Assembly (NCBI GenBank): GCA_021155905.1
Contig: JAJNBG010000029.1
Coordinates: 1-56,679 of the forward strand
Direction of reading: 5' to 3'
Length of the DNA stretch: 56,679 bases
Source of the DNA: Bacteroidota bacterium
GTDB taxonomy: Bacteria > Bacteroidota > Bacteroidia > B-17B0 > Aurantibacillaceae
The notes beneath the pieces are model-generated. The model was not told the origin of the DNA and did not search any database. It was given only the letters and a program-made list of their open reading frames with translations. Below, piece by piece: positions 9,113-18,494 of the stretch. The position numbers were made by a program, and so were the translations under genes. The first letter of the stretch is position 1. The number at the start of each line of letters is the position of its first letter.

Positions 9113-10128
9113 TAAGGTATGGCTTTAAATACAAAGCGTTTCAATAAAAATTCCAGTAATAAACAAATGGCTGCAGCAAGTGCTAATGGTAAAAAGTGTT
9201 CAGCTTTATTCGTAAAACTTTTTTCACTGATGATGGTCTTTTCCAATAAGTCAATTTCCTTATAGGTTTTTTCAAGACTTTCCCGGTCTGTCGCTCTGAA
9301 ATATTTTCCGCCGGTCATCTTGCTGATCTGTGTCATGGTGGCATCATCAATATCTACATCAACGTAGTCGTATTCCATTTCCCCGTTGGGATATAAGGCA
9401 ACCGGTTGAAGGGCTTTTCCTTTGCTACCAACGCCAATACAGTATACACGCACACCAAATGTTTTGGCAATTTCAGCAGCAGTTAAAGGAGCAATTTCTC
9501 CTACGTTACTTACACCATCTGAAATTAAAATCACGACTTTACTCTTAGCCTTGCTGTCTTTCACGCGGGCCACGCCACCGGCCAGACCTAAACCAATGGC
9601 CGTGCCCTGATCCAACATGCCGGCTTTGATATCGCCAAACATGTTTTTAATGATTTTGTGATCTGTAGTCAGCGGACATTGAGTAAACGCTTCTCCTCCA
9701 AAAATGACCAGGCCTATTTTATCATTGGGCCTCGCATCAATGAAATCTTCCAAAACTTCTTTAGCGACTTCAATACGGTTTGGCTTAAAATCTTTTGCCA
9801 ACATAGACAGAGAAACGTCTAAACTTACAACAATATCAATACCTTCTGTTTTTGTATCCTTCCAGCTGCTGCGGGATTGAGGGCGCGCAATGGCTAAAAT
9901 CAATAAGGAAATACATAATAAACGAAGTACAAATAAACTATGACGGAACTTTGCTTTTAAAGAGGACCTGATTCCTGTTAATAAATTAAAGGAAGAATAG
10001 TTCACTTCGCCCTCATATGTTTTCAATTTATAAATGTACCAGGCAATCATCACCGGGATGATCAGAAATAACCAAAACCAGTGTTTTTCGGCAAACTGTA
10101 TGTCTTTAAAATAACTAAGAATTTGCAT
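9112..10128 (-). CDS. batA: BatA: von Willebrand factor A membrane protein
   Basis: This 338-residue protein has two N-terminal helices (about 18-33 and 62-82), a VWA domain at 95-300 with the MIDAS motif DVSLSM and TDHKI/SDGVSN elements, and a C-terminal helix near 312-330. It is the partner of BatB. It overlaps the preceding membrane gene by 14 bases and batB by one base. Nothing is missing from the metal site. The family is usually membrane-anchored with the VWA domain facing the periplasm. Confidence 0.94.
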   Translation of the reverse strand: MQILSYFKDIQFAEKHWFWLFLIIPVMIAWYIYKLKTYEGEVNYSSFNLLTGIRSSLKAKFRHSLFVLRLLCISLLILAIARPQSRSSWKDTKTEGIDIVVSLDVSLSMLAKDFKPNRIEVAKEVLEDFIDARPNDKIGLVIFGGEAFTQCPLTTDHKIIKNMFGDIKAGMLDQGTAIGLGLAGGVARVKDSKAKSKVVILISDGVSNVGEIAPLTAAEIAKTFGVRVYCIGVGSKGKALQPVALYPNGEMEYDYVDVDIDDATMTQISKMTGGKYFRATDRESLEKTYKEIDLLEKTIISEKSFTNKAEHFLPLALAAAICLLLEFLLKRFVFKAIP

Positions 10129-11092
10129 TTATAGTTGGCTGATTTGGTGTTTGTTCTTCTCTCATAGTACCCTTGACAAAATCAAAGGCGTTATTTAATG
10201 TCAATGTATGCTCCGCTTCAATAGGAATTTGTTTGGCGAATTTTACAAAATCTGAAAGAGTGAGGATCTGGTTTAACTTCGCTTTACTTTCCGGATCAAC
10301 TACCTGTGATTTGAAGATTTTAATGATCTCATCAGAGGTTAACTCCAAAGCATTGATATTGAAACGTTCCTCGATATATAATCGAACTGTATCTGCAATC
10401 GATGAATAATATTCCTTGGTTTTATTTTCTTTCCAGATAGCCTCTGTTTTTATTTTTTCTAAAGTTTCCAGTGCCGAAATGTGCGCCGGGATTTTCGCCT
10501 TTTCAATAACAATTTCAACCGGTTTTTTCTTATTTAGTTTTTTGATGATAAAAATCAGAAGTATAATCGCTGCTAAAATTGCCAGTCCAATATAGGCATA
10601 TGGTAAATACCATCTCCAGTCAAATGGCTCATCATAGGGTGGTTTAATATCTTTTACTTTTGCCAGAGCTGTATCGGTTGCAATAGTGTTGACGATCAAA
10701 TGCAGTGGTTCCGTAAATAATGGGTTTGCAGTATCTTTATTAATAATGAATTTAAACGGAGCAATGTAGTACGCGCCTGTATCAAAAGAAGTAACAGTTA
10801 GCTGAATACGTTGCTGAACTATATTCGGTTTATTTTTATTAGGAATCGTTGTATCGATTTGCGTAATGTTAACGATCTCAATTCCTTTTTTGATCGTGTC
10901 TTCGAACTCAGGCCAAACAATCTCCAGGTTTTTCTGAGCAGATGCGTCATAAGTCAGGTAAATATCCAGTTTGGTTTGAGCCCCGATTCGTATGGAATTG
11001 GAATCCAACACAGCATGAACTTCGGTTTGCGCTTCAACAAAGGTGAATGCTAAAACTGAAAAGATAAATAGTATGTATTTTTTTAATGTCAT
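10115..11092 (-). CDS. Bat-operon membrane protein of unknown function
   Basis: This 325-residue protein has a signal peptide (cleavage near TFVEAQ) and a periplasmic beta-rich domain to about residue 165. One membrane helix (YAYIGLAILAAIILLIFII) leads to a cytoplasmic helical domain with IPAHISALETLEKIK and IADTVRLYIEERFNI. Proteins of this shape regularly sit between the DUF58 gene and batA in Bacteroidota and resemble DUF4381-type proteins, but I know of no proven function. The 14-base overlap with batA implies co-production with the VWA subunits. The soluble tail may be the link to the MoxR ATPase; that is inference. Confidence 0.8.
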   Translation of the reverse strand: MTLKKYILFIFSVLAFTFVEAQTEVHAVLDSNSIRIGAQTKLDIYLTYDASAQKNLEIVWPEFEDTIKKGIEIVNITQIDTTIPNKNKPNIVQQRIQLTVTSFDTGAYYIAPFKFIINKDTANPLFTEPLHLIVNTIATDTALAKVKDIKPPYDEPFDWRWYLPYAYIGLAILAAIILLIFIIKKLNKKKPVEIVIEKAKIPAHISALETLEKIKTEAIWKENKTKEYYSSIADTVRLYIEERFNINALELTSDEIIKIFKSQVVDPESKAKLNQILTLSDFVKFAKQIPIEAEHTLTLNNAFDFVKGTMREEQTPNQPTINANS

Positions 11093-11137
11093 ATGATGTT
11101 TAGTGTCCTTTCTGTCTCCCCAATCCCTTCGTCTCTT

Positions 11138-12004
11138 CTATCTCTTTTTAAATAAAGTCATTAATGGTTTAATGTATCCCTCATGTGTATGAATCGTTGT
11201 AAAATCCACACCGCTTTTGGTAAACGTATCTTTTAGTTCTGCTTCGAATTTTAAATGATTGACTTCAAGTTTTTTTCTGAATGCTTTATGGCTTGTATCC
11301 ACCCACATGATTTTTCCGGTTTCATTATCTTTCAGTTTAATCAATCCAACATCCGGAAGTGTGTTTTCATGAACGTCATTTATTCTTAAAGCTACCAGAT
11401 CATGTTTGCGATTGGCAATTTTCATGGCATCAGAATAAGAGTTGTTGTCACGGAAATCAGAAATTAAAAACGTAATACTTTTCTTTTTAATAATGTTGGT
11501 CAGATATTTTAGTGCCAGCTCAATATTGGTTCCTTTATTAGTCGGTTCAATATTGATCAGCTCCCTGATAATTCTTAAGATATGCGATTTCCCTTTTTTT
11601 GGCGGAATAAATTTTTCGATTTTATCGCTGAAAAAGATGACACCAATTTTATCGTTGTTTTGGGACGCTGAAAAAGCAATCACGGCACACAATTCTGTAA
11701 TTAAATCCTGCTTGAATTGTTTTTGTGTTCCAAATTTTCCGCTGGCACTCACATCCACTAAAATCATGACATTGAGTTCGCGCTCTTCTTCAAAAACCTT
11801 AACATAGGGCGTTCTTAAACGGGCTGTCACGTTCCAGTCGATTGTTCTCACATCATCGCCGGGTGTGTATTCACGAACTTCACTAAAAGCCATACCGCGA
11901 CCTTTAAACGCAGAGTGGTATTCACCGGAAAAAATCTGGTTACTCAAACCCTTCGTTTTGATCTCAATCTTTCTTACTTTTTTTAGCAGTTCAGCCGTTT
12001 CCAA
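11138..12004 (-). CDS. DUF58 family protein, MoxR partner
   Basis: This 288-residue protein has the hallmark DUF58 segment YTPGDDVRTIDWNVTARLRT near residue 47. A degenerate VWA-like fold follows, with VDVSASGKFGTQ at about 83-95 and a later SDFRDNNS. DUF58 genes almost always follow moxR and are thought to give the AAA+ ATPase its VWA-type target or adaptor. No membrane helix is seen, so it is cytoplasmic. It lies 79 bases after moxR, a gap filled by ACTAA-type repeats, and 45 bases before the next gene. Confidence 0.92.
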   Translation of the reverse strand: METAELLKKVRKIEIKTKGLSNQIFSGEYHSAFKGRGMAFSEVREYTPGDDVRTIDWNVTARLRTPYVKVFEEERELNVMILVDVSASGKFGTQKQFKQDLITELCAVIAFSASQNNDKIGVIFFSDKIEKFIPPKKGKSHILRIIRELINIEPTNKGTNIELALKYLTNIIKKKSITFLISDFRDNNSYSDAMKIANRKHDLVALRINDVHENTLPDVGLIKLKDNETGKIMWVDTSHKAFRKKLEVNHLKFEAELKDTFTKSGVDFTTIHTHEGYIKPLMTLFKKR

Positions 12005-12011
12005 TTTTAAA

Positions 12012-12083
12012 TAGTTTTAAGTTTTGAGTGTTAGTTCTTAGTATATTTTCAACTAAAAACTAATAACTAAGCACTAATAACTG
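12012..12083. repeat. ACTAA-rich imperfect inverted repeat between moxR and the DUF58 gene
   Basis: The gap holds GTGTTAGTTCTTAGT on the left and ACTAAAAACTAATAACTAAG plus ACTAATAAC on the right. These pair imperfectly around TATATTTTCA. It is AT-rich low-complexity sequence inside the operon. It could be a weak attenuating hairpin or simply an expanded simple repeat. Confidence 0.4.
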
Positions 12084-13076
12084 TTACGGTACTTCAACAG
12101 CGTTTAACAACTCATTGATGATGTGTTCCGTCGTAATGTTTTCAGCTTCTGCTTCATAAGTTAAGCCGATACGATGACGCATAACATCTAAACATACGGC
12201 ACGAACATCTTCAGGGATCACATAACCTCTGCGTTTGATAAAAGCATATGCTTTTGCGGCTAAAGCTAAATTGATACTGGCACGGGGTGAACCACCGTAA
12301 GAAATCAATGGAGCAAATTTTTCTAATTTATATTCTTTAGGGAAACGTGTCGCAAAAACAATGTCCACAATGTAGCGTTCAATTTTCTCGTCCATGTAAA
12401 CATCTTTCACCACGTTTCGTGCGTTTAAAATATCTTCCGGTTTCAGAACAATGTTTGCTTTTGGCATTCCTTGCCTTGAAATATTCGCGGCGATTACTTT
12501 ACGCTCATCTTCCTTGGTAGGGTAGGTGATCACTACTTTCAGCATGAAACGATCCATTTGAGCCTCAGGTAAAGGATAAGTACCTTCCTGTTCAACAGGG
12601 TTTTGAGTTGCCAATACTAAGAAGGGGTTTGGTAATTTAAAGGTTTCATCTCCAATGGTCACCTGTTTTTCCTGCATGGCTTCCAATAAAGCCGATTGCA
12701 CTTTTGCAGGGGCACGGTTAATCTCATCGGCTAATACAAAATTGGCGAAAATAGGTCCCTTACGGATTGAAAATTGTTCTTGTTTTTGATTATAAATCAT
12801 GGTTCCGATCAAATCGGCAGGTAATAAATCCGGGGTGAATTGAATCCGGCTGAATTTGGCATCAATACAAGTGGCCAATGTGTTGATGGCTAATGTTTTT
12901 GCTAATCCTGGCACACCTTCCAATAAAATATGTCCGTTACTTAGCAGGCCAATTAACAAACGTTCAACCATATGATGCTGACCAATAATCACTTTGTCCA
13001 TTTCGGAGGTCAGTACATCCACAAACGCACTTTCACGCTGAATGCGCTCATTCAATTCTCTAATATCTACTACCAT
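12084..13076 (-). CDS. moxR: MoxR family AAA+ ATPase
   Basis: From the ATG at 13076 the protein has 330 residues, the normal MoxR length. It shows Walker A EGVPGLAKT at 53-61, Walker B VLADEINRAP, sensor 1 LATQNPVEQEGTYPLPEAQ and the arginine-finger region QMDRF. The frame stays open upstream to 13169, but that would add 31 atypical residues and cross a TAnnTTTG promoter box at 13103-13110, so the shorter start is chosen. MoxR ATPases act with VWA proteins as chaperone-like assembly factors. This is the first gene of the Bat operon. Confidence 0.95.
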   Translation of the reverse strand: MVVDIRELNERIQRESAFVDVLTSEMDKVIIGQHHMVERLLIGLLSNGHILLEGVPGLAKTLAINTLATCIDAKFSRIQFTPDLLPADLIGTMIYNQKQEQFSIRKGPIFANFVLADEINRAPAKVQSALLEAMQEKQVTIGDETFKLPNPFLVLATQNPVEQEGTYPLPEAQMDRFMLKVVITYPTKEDERKVIAANISRQGMPKANIVLKPEDILNARNVVKDVYMDEKIERYIVDIVFATRFPKEYKLEKFAPLISYGGSPRASINLALAAKAYAFIKRRGYVIPEDVRAVCLDVMRHRIGLTYEAEAENITTEHIINELLNAVEVP

Positions 13077-13102
13077 AAGTGTTTTTTTTATTACAAGCGT
13101 CA

Positions 13103-13110
13103 CAAAGTTA
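13103..13110 (-). promoter_or_regulatory. Promoter -7 box of the Bat operon
   Basis: The minus strand reads TAACTTTG, an exact TAnnTTTG match, 26 bases before the moxR ATG. No TTG is seen at -33. It is the only such box I find ahead of the eight-gene operon. Confidence 0.55.
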
Positions 13111-13282
13111 GCATTGGTAAGGGCCAGCGCTATTTTTGGCTTGTTAAAATATGTTAATCTAAAAGCCAAAAATTGCTTAACTTTTTAGGAGTTCGGGAAA
13201 ACCAATTAACGGAATTTTGTTGCCAGTTATCGGAAATATATAGCCACTTATTCATTTACGAATTTCAGCCTGATTATATCCC

Positions 13283-13290
13283 TAATTTTG
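13283..13290 (+). promoter_or_regulatory. Promoter -7 box of the type IX-sorted protein gene
   Basis: TAATTTTG matches TAnnTTTG and lies 21 bases before the ATG at 13312, leaving a leader of roughly 15 bases. It overlaps the TTG (13288) that would otherwise be read as a start, which argues for the downstream ATG. Confidence 0.55.
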
Positions 13291-13311
13291 AATAACACTA
13301 AAACTATTTTT

Positions 13312-16050
13312 ATGAAAAAATTACTACTACTTTTTGGCTTCATTTCAGGTATGGCTCAGGCCCAAAATAGCTTCACGACTTTTACTACGAATTTGTCACT
13401 GACGGGCACTCTTTTAAGACAGACGTCTTTTTTAGTTGATAACAGCGGAAATAAATGGGTGGGGTTTAAAACCTTGATTAGTGGATCAAGCAATGTGGGT
13501 TTGGTAAAGTATAATAACACTTCATGGACCTTGTATAACACTGCATCAACACCTGCTTTGCCCACTAATACCATAACAGCATTAGCGAAGGATAATTCCG
13601 GAAACATCTGGATTGGTTCGTCCGTTGGACTGATAAAATTCGATGGAACGAATTTTACAACTTATGGATCCGTACCGATTAATTGTGTTGAGGCCGTTGG
13701 CAATCAGGTATATGTTGGAACAAATGCAGGTTTACTCCGATTTGACGGAAGTACTTTTACAACATACAACGTAGCCGGAAGTACTTTACCTAATGATACA
13801 ATCCTTTCTTTAAAAGCTGAAACGGCCAGTGTTATCTGGCTTGGAGGGAAAAACAGATTAGTGGAATTTAATATTAACTCTGTTTTTTCCAGCACAAGTT
13901 TTGTAAACCACACCATTCCCCAAACTGCGTATTATCCATTCAATATGCCAAGTAGCGCAGGAATCATTAATTGCATTCATATCGATTCTCAAAACACTAA
14001 ATGGCTCGGAACAACCACGGCGGGTATTATAGAATATAACGGATCAGCCTTTAAAAATGCGAACGAGTTATATGAGATTTACGGATCATCAATCCCTCTT
14101 AAAGTTGTTGATATAACTACGGGTTTGCAAAATGGTATTGTTTTTAAACATACTACTGGCTCTGGTTCAAGTTCCTATAGCGGTTTGACCGAGTTGACGC
14201 CTAATAATAAAGTGTACCAGTATTTTCATTCTACTTCAAGTTATGTGTTAGGGGATTTTGTTGAAAATAGTGGAAGTGCCATTTTAGTATCACAAGGTGG
14301 GCCTGGCATAAACTATGCATCTCCGAAAATGTTTCATGAATTTGATCCAACGAATTATGTAAAACCTTTAGGTGCTATTAGTGAAAATAATTTTAAAAAC
14401 CTGGATATTAATCAGGTAAAGGCAGGCATTGCCAATCGCAGTGACATGCACTGGGATATTGGTGGGGATAATAATGCGATTTATGAGGTGCCAAAAGGGA
14501 GCATTCATAATTCTAATTTTGCTTCAGCCTTATGGATTGGGGGTTTGGATGCCGGAGGCCAATTGCATGGAGGTGCGCAAACATACAGACAGAGTGGTGT
14601 TGATTTTTGGCCGGGGCCTTTAGATACTATTTCAGCAACAATAGACACACTGACTTCGAAAAATTATGATAAAATCTGGAAGGTAAGTTATACGGACATT
14701 AATACGTTTGTTACAGCATTCAATTCCGGAAGTGTTATCGCTACCCCTGATATGATAAACTGGCCTGCCCACGGAACAGGGAATAATTCGAGAAATCTGG
14801 CTCCTTTCGTGGATCATAATGGTGATGGATTGTATAACCCGAATGACGGTGATTATCCAAAAATTAAAGGAGACCAAACTTTGTACTTTATTTATAATGA
14901 TAATTTAGCGGCACACAGTACATCGTTTACGCCGATGGGCATAGAAGTACATGGGATGGCGTACGCCTATGGTTGTCCTGATGTGGTGAACGGCCGTAAT
15001 GAGTTAGCCTATACCACCTTTTATGATTACAAGATTATCAATCGGTCTTCAACGAATTACCATGATGTGTATGTGAGTATGTTTACTGACGTTGATTTAG
15101 GATATTACGGCGATGATTATATCGGCTCTGACGTTGGTGATAACTATGGTTATGCGTATAATTCGACTAATACAGATCCATGTGTTGGTGCAACTTGTGG
15201 TTATGGTAGTTATCCACCCGCTCAGGGATTTAATATTGTTAAAGGGCCATTAGCAAATACAAATGATGGAATAGACAATAACAATAATGGGATCACGGAT
15301 GAAGCAGGTGAGGATTGTAAATTAAATAAATTCAATTATTTTCATAATTCCTGGCCTGGCACTCCTCCTCAAGTGACAGATCCGGTTACCGGGCAAGAGT
15401 TTTATAATTATATGACAGGTTTTTGGAAGGACGCTTCACCATTTACATGTGGAGGCATGGGATATGGTGGAACAATAAATACAAACTGGGTTTATCCTGG
15501 TGACCCCACTAACGGAGGCTTAAATACAGATCCTGCTAATATGTGTGGTTCATGGACAGATACGATTAATCCAGGAGACCGTAGAATGATCTTAAGCTCT
15601 GGCCCATTCACATTAAACGCGGGACAAATGCAGGAAGTGGAGTATGCTTTTGTGACCTCTTTTGATAGTTCGTCAACGACCAATTCTAATTTGCTATCGG
15701 TGGCTAAATTAAAAACTGATATTCAAAAAATAAATGCATTTTACAATCAATCTTCCAAGCCTAATTGTTTAATGGCTTTAACAACAGGAATCAAAGATGT
15801 TCCTCAGCAAACGGATTTTTCTCTGTTTCCGAATCCTGCAAAATCATTGATCACTATATCATCTACAATCAATGGGACAGTGAAAATTAATTATGAAATT
15901 GTAGATGTATTGGGTAAAACGGTGATGGCAAGTGTTCACACAAGTTCTGATAAATTCTCGGTTAACATCAACGATTTAAATTCAGGAATTTATTTCCTGA
16001 GACTACAGGTAAACAATAGTGTTGTAGTGAAGAAATTTGTGAAAGAATAG
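13312..16050 (+). CDS. Large secreted protein with beta-propeller repeats and type IX sorting domain
   Basis: This 912-residue protein starts with a signal peptide (MKKLLLLFGFISGMAQAQ). The first part (about 20-330) has repeats of the two-component-regulator propeller type, such as GNIWIGSSVGLIKFDGTNF and NTKWLGTTTAGIIEYNGSAF. The middle carries a Bacteroidota surface-protein region with DHNGDGLYNPNDGDYPKIKG, a likely calcium-binding or dockerin-like loop, and DGIDNNNNGITDEAGEDC. The last 80 residues begin FSLFPNPAKS and end NSVVVKKFVKE, a type A C-terminal sorting domain for type IX export and surface attachment. An upstream TTG start is possible but lies inside the promoter box. Confidence 0.88.
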   Translation: MKKLLLLFGFISGMAQAQNSFTTFTTNLSLTGTLLRQTSFLVDNSGNKWVGFKTLISGSSNVGLVKYNNTSWTLYNTASTPALPTNTITALAKDNSGNIWIGSSVGLIKFDGTNFTTYGSVPINCVEAVGNQVYVGTNAGLLRFDGSTFTTYNVAGSTLPNDTILSLKAETASVIWLGGKNRLVEFNINSVFSSTSFVNHTIPQTAYYPFNMPSSAGIINCIHIDSQNTKWLGTTTAGIIEYNGSAFKNANELYEIYGSSIPLKVVDITTGLQNGIVFKHTTGSGSSSYSGLTELTPNNKVYQYFHSTSSYVLGDFVENSGSAILVSQGGPGINYASPKMFHEFDPTNYVKPLGAISENNFKNLDINQVKAGIANRSDMHWDIGGDNNAIYEVPKGSIHNSNFASALWIGGLDAGGQLHGGAQTYRQSGVDFWPGPLDTISATIDTLTSKNYDKIWKVSYTDINTFVTAFNSGSVIATPDMINWPAHGTGNNSRNLAPFVDHNGDGLYNPNDGDYPKIKGDQTLYFIYNDNLAAHSTSFTPMGIEVHGMAYAYGCPDVVNGRNELAYTTFYDYKIINRSSTNYHDVYVSMFTDVDLGYYGDDYIGSDVGDNYGYAYNSTNTDPCVGATCGYGSYPPAQGFNIVKGPLANTNDGIDNNNNGITDEAGEDCKLNKFNYFHNSWPGTPPQVTDPVTGQEFYNYMTGFWKDASPFTCGGMGYGGTINTNWVYPGDPTNGGLNTDPANMCGSWTDTINPGDRRMILSSGPFTLNAGQMQEVEYAFVTSFDSSSTTNSNLLSVAKLKTDIQKINAFYNQSSKPNCLMALTTGIKDVPQQTDFSLFPNPAKSLITISSTINGTVKINYEIVDVLGKTVMASVHTSSDKFSVNINDLNSGIYFLRLQVNNSVVVKKFVKE

Positions 16051-16077
16051 CATAATGATTCAAAAGTTAAAATTATT

Positions 16078-16108
16078 AAACCTGTTCATAGATTTGGACA
16101 GGTTTTTT
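16078..16108 (+). terminator. Terminator between the type IX-sorted protein gene and rocD
   Basis: An 8-base stem AAACCTGT / ACAGGTTT with a 12-base loop is followed by TTT. It separates this gene from rocD. Confidence 0.7.
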
Positions 16109-16168
16109 GTTTTGAATTAGGCGGTTTGAGGCCGTTTTTCTATCTTTACCGGATACAAATTTTACAAC

Positions 16169-17404
16169 ATGATCGCAGAAATGAACTTATCAGCCAAAGC
16201 ACAACAATTAGTAGATTTAGAGGACAAACACGGAGCGCATAATTATCATCCGGTTCCTGTGGTCATTGAAAAAGGCCTTGGTGTTCATGTGTGGGATGTA
16301 GATGGTAAACAGTACTATGATTTTTTATCAGCCTATAGCGCCGTCAATCAGGGACATTGTCATCCAAAAATTGTCAATACTTTAATTGAGCAGTCTCAAA
16401 AACTGACATTAACATCCCGTGCATTTTATAATAGTGTATTAGGAGAATATGAAAAGTATATGACCGGAATATTTGGTTATGACAAGCTTTTACCAATGAA
16501 TACCGGAGCTGAAGGTGTGGAAACCGCATTAAAATTAGCGCGCAAATGGGGATATGAAAAGAAAGGTGTGACCGAGAATGATGCTAAGATCATCGTCTGT
16601 GAAGGGAATTTTCACGGAAGAACAATTTCTATTGTGTCTGCCAGTACCGATACTGAGGCTCGTCACAATTACGGTCCGTTTACTCCTGGCTATGTAACTA
16701 TTCCTTATGATAATATTTCTGCATTAGCGGAAGCTTTGCAGGATACAAACGTTGTTGGGTTTCTCGTAGAACCAATTCAGGGTGAAGCCGGGGTTTATGT
16801 GCCGCAGGAGGGTTATTTAAGAACCTGTGCTGATATGTGTAAAGCAGCTAATGTATTATTTATGGCGGATGAAGTTCAAACCGGTATTGCACGTACCGGT
16901 AAATTGCTAGCCTGTGATCACGAACAGGTGAAGCCGGATATTTTAATCCTTGGAAAAGCTTTGTCAGGCGGGATGTACCCTGTATCTGCAGTGTTTGCAA
17001 ACGACGATGTGATGATGTGCGTGAAGCCTGGTCAGCATGGTTCTACTTATGGAGGAAACCCGTTGGGTTGTAAAATTGCGATGACGGCTATGCAGGTAGT
17101 GTTTGATGAAAAATTAGCAGAAAACTCAGAAGTATTGGGCGAATTATTAAGAAACGAATTAAAGGCTATCAAATCTGACCGTATTACTCACGTGAGAGGA
17201 AAAGGATTACTGAATGCCATTATCATCAAAGAAAAAGATGGCATTTCGGCATGGGAAGTTTGTTTGAAATTAGCAGAGAACGGCTTACTGGCAAAACCAA
17301 CACATGGTGATATCATTCGTTTTGCGCCGCCATTAGTGATTACTAAAGAACAGATCCTGGATTGTGTGGCGATCATTAAAAAGACGATGGAGTCTTTTAG
17401 TTAA
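16169..17404 (+). CDS. rocD: Ornithine--oxo-acid aminotransferase
   Basis: This 411-residue PLP-dependent class III aminotransferase moves the delta-amino group of ornithine to 2-oxoglutarate, giving glutamate semialdehyde in arginine/ornithine breakdown and proline synthesis. The RocD signature includes [14 protein letters not shown] near 55-68, [12 protein letters not shown] at 111-122, the PLP-holding [13 protein letters not shown] at 233-245 and the Schiff-base Lys263 in [11 protein letters not shown]. Length matches the family (about 400-410). MNLSAKAQ four codons further in is an alternative start. Its TAA shares the palindrome TTAA with the stop of the convergent hydrolase gene. Confidence 0.94.
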   Translation: MIAEMNLSAKAQQLVDLEDKHGAHNYHPVPVVIEKGLGVHVWDVDGKQYYDFLSAYSAVNQGHCHPKIVNTLIEQSQKLTLTSRAFYNSVLGEYEKYMTGIFGYDKLLPMNTGAEGVETALKLARKWGYEKKGVTENDAKIIVCEGNFHGRTISIVSASTDTEARHNYGPFTPGYVTIPYDNISALAEALQDTNVVGFLVEPIQGEAGVYVPQEGYLRTCADMCKAANVLFMADEVQTGIARTGKLLACDHEQVKPDILILGKALSGGMYPVSAVFANDDVMMCVKPGQHGSTYGGNPLGCKIAMTAMQVVFDEKLAENSEVLGELLRNELKAIKSDRITHVRGKGLLNAIIIKEKDGISAWEVCLKLAENGLLAKPTHGDIIRFAPPLVITKEQILDCVAIIKKTMESFS

Positions 17405-18423
17405 GGATTTTTTTTCTTTTTTAAGAGGCTTGCGGGGTAGCTTTTTTCGGGAATCTTTCCTTCAAAGATATCAGCATAAAATTTTTTAAGAAACGGTTTT
17501 TCCTTTAATACCGGACGCATTACGTAATAATTATGTTCTCTATTTAATACTTTTGAAAAATTAATATAGTTGGCTTTTTCACTAAAAGCGGTTCCGGCTT
17601 TTTGTCCTAATTGATGATCTCCAAAAATAACACTTGCGGCCCGCAAAGTTTTATCTTTATCATTTATCGTTATATAAATGTGATCAGCAAAAGTAAGCTT
17701 ATCTAACCACATTTTATGATTCTTCTGGTTAACACAAGCAGCATTCATTATTATTGAATTAACCATTGATGGCATTATGGAATTGAATGCATCATTTTTT
17801 AAATTATGCATCAATAACAAATTTCCCATACTGTGAAAAAATAAAGTAACAGTTTTGAATTTTTCAGCATGACTCGTTTTATAGGTTTGTAAATCTTTTA
17901 AAAACTCCGCATATCTTTTAGCAACGGCAGGTGCCAAAGATCTTGTGACCTCAATATTTTTCACTAAACGCATGTACGGCCGGCCAGTGGGCCAATCAAA
18001 AAAGATAACATCAACCGGGTAGTTCCTCATTAACTTCGCTCCTCTATCAATTCCTGATGTAAAAGTTCTTCCAAGGCCTTCTACAAAAACTACCAGATCT
18101 TTAAAAGATGATTTAAGATCAAGTAATTCTGATAAAGACTTGTATGGAACCGCTACCCAACTATTGCGATTAAAATATACAGCAAAATATTTCAGTGTAC
18201 CCGTTGTATCATAATCAAAATCCACAAATTCATGCTTCGTGTCATTATAATTTCTTGTTGAAACAATCATTATACAAGTGTCACTTTCAACTGGAATGTA
18301 AGTTTTGTTTAAACAGATATTTTCCCAGCTGCAGTATGGTAATTGATCTTTTCTGCTATCATTTTTTTGTGAAAAAATGTAACATGAAAACAAGGTAAAA
18401 AATGCCAGGAGGATAATTTTCAT
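17401..18423 (-). CDS. Exported alpha/beta hydrolase (DUF900-like)
   Basis: This 340-residue protein has a signal peptide ([19 protein letters not shown]). An alpha/beta-hydrolase fold follows. [14 protein letters not shown] (about 110-123) is the strand before the oxyanion region, and [14 protein letters not shown] (about 199) holds the nucleophile serine in the HSMGN form of DUF900-type hydrolases. A histidine in [11 protein letters not shown] is a candidate third catalytic residue. The substrate is unknown; an ester or lipid in the periplasm is plausible. It shares its stop with rocD on the other strand and is divergent from the zinc-ribbon gene, with an AT-rich gap of 71 bases. Confidence 0.75.
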   Translation of the reverse strand: MKIILLAFFTLFSCYIFSQKNDSRKDQLPYCSWENICLNKTYIPVESDTCIMIVSTRNYNDTKHEFVDFDYDTTGTLKYFAVYFNRNSWVAVPYKSLSELLDLKSSFKDLVVFVEGLGRTFTSGIDRGAKLMRNYPVDVIFFDWPTGRPYMRLVKNIEVTRSLAPAVAKRYAEFLKDLQTYKTSHAEKFKTVTLFFHSMGNLLLMHNLKNDAFNSIMPSMVNSIIMNAACVNQKNHKMWLDKLTFADHIYITINDKDKTLRAASVIFGDHQLGQKAGTAFSEKANYINFSKVLNREHNYYVMRPVLKEKPFLKKFYADIFEGKIPEKSYPASLLKKKKNP

Positions 18424-18494
18424 AAATTTATAGGTACTGCTTAAAGGTAATTAAGAAAATTATATTAATTTAGTTATATATAAAAACCTGCAAT

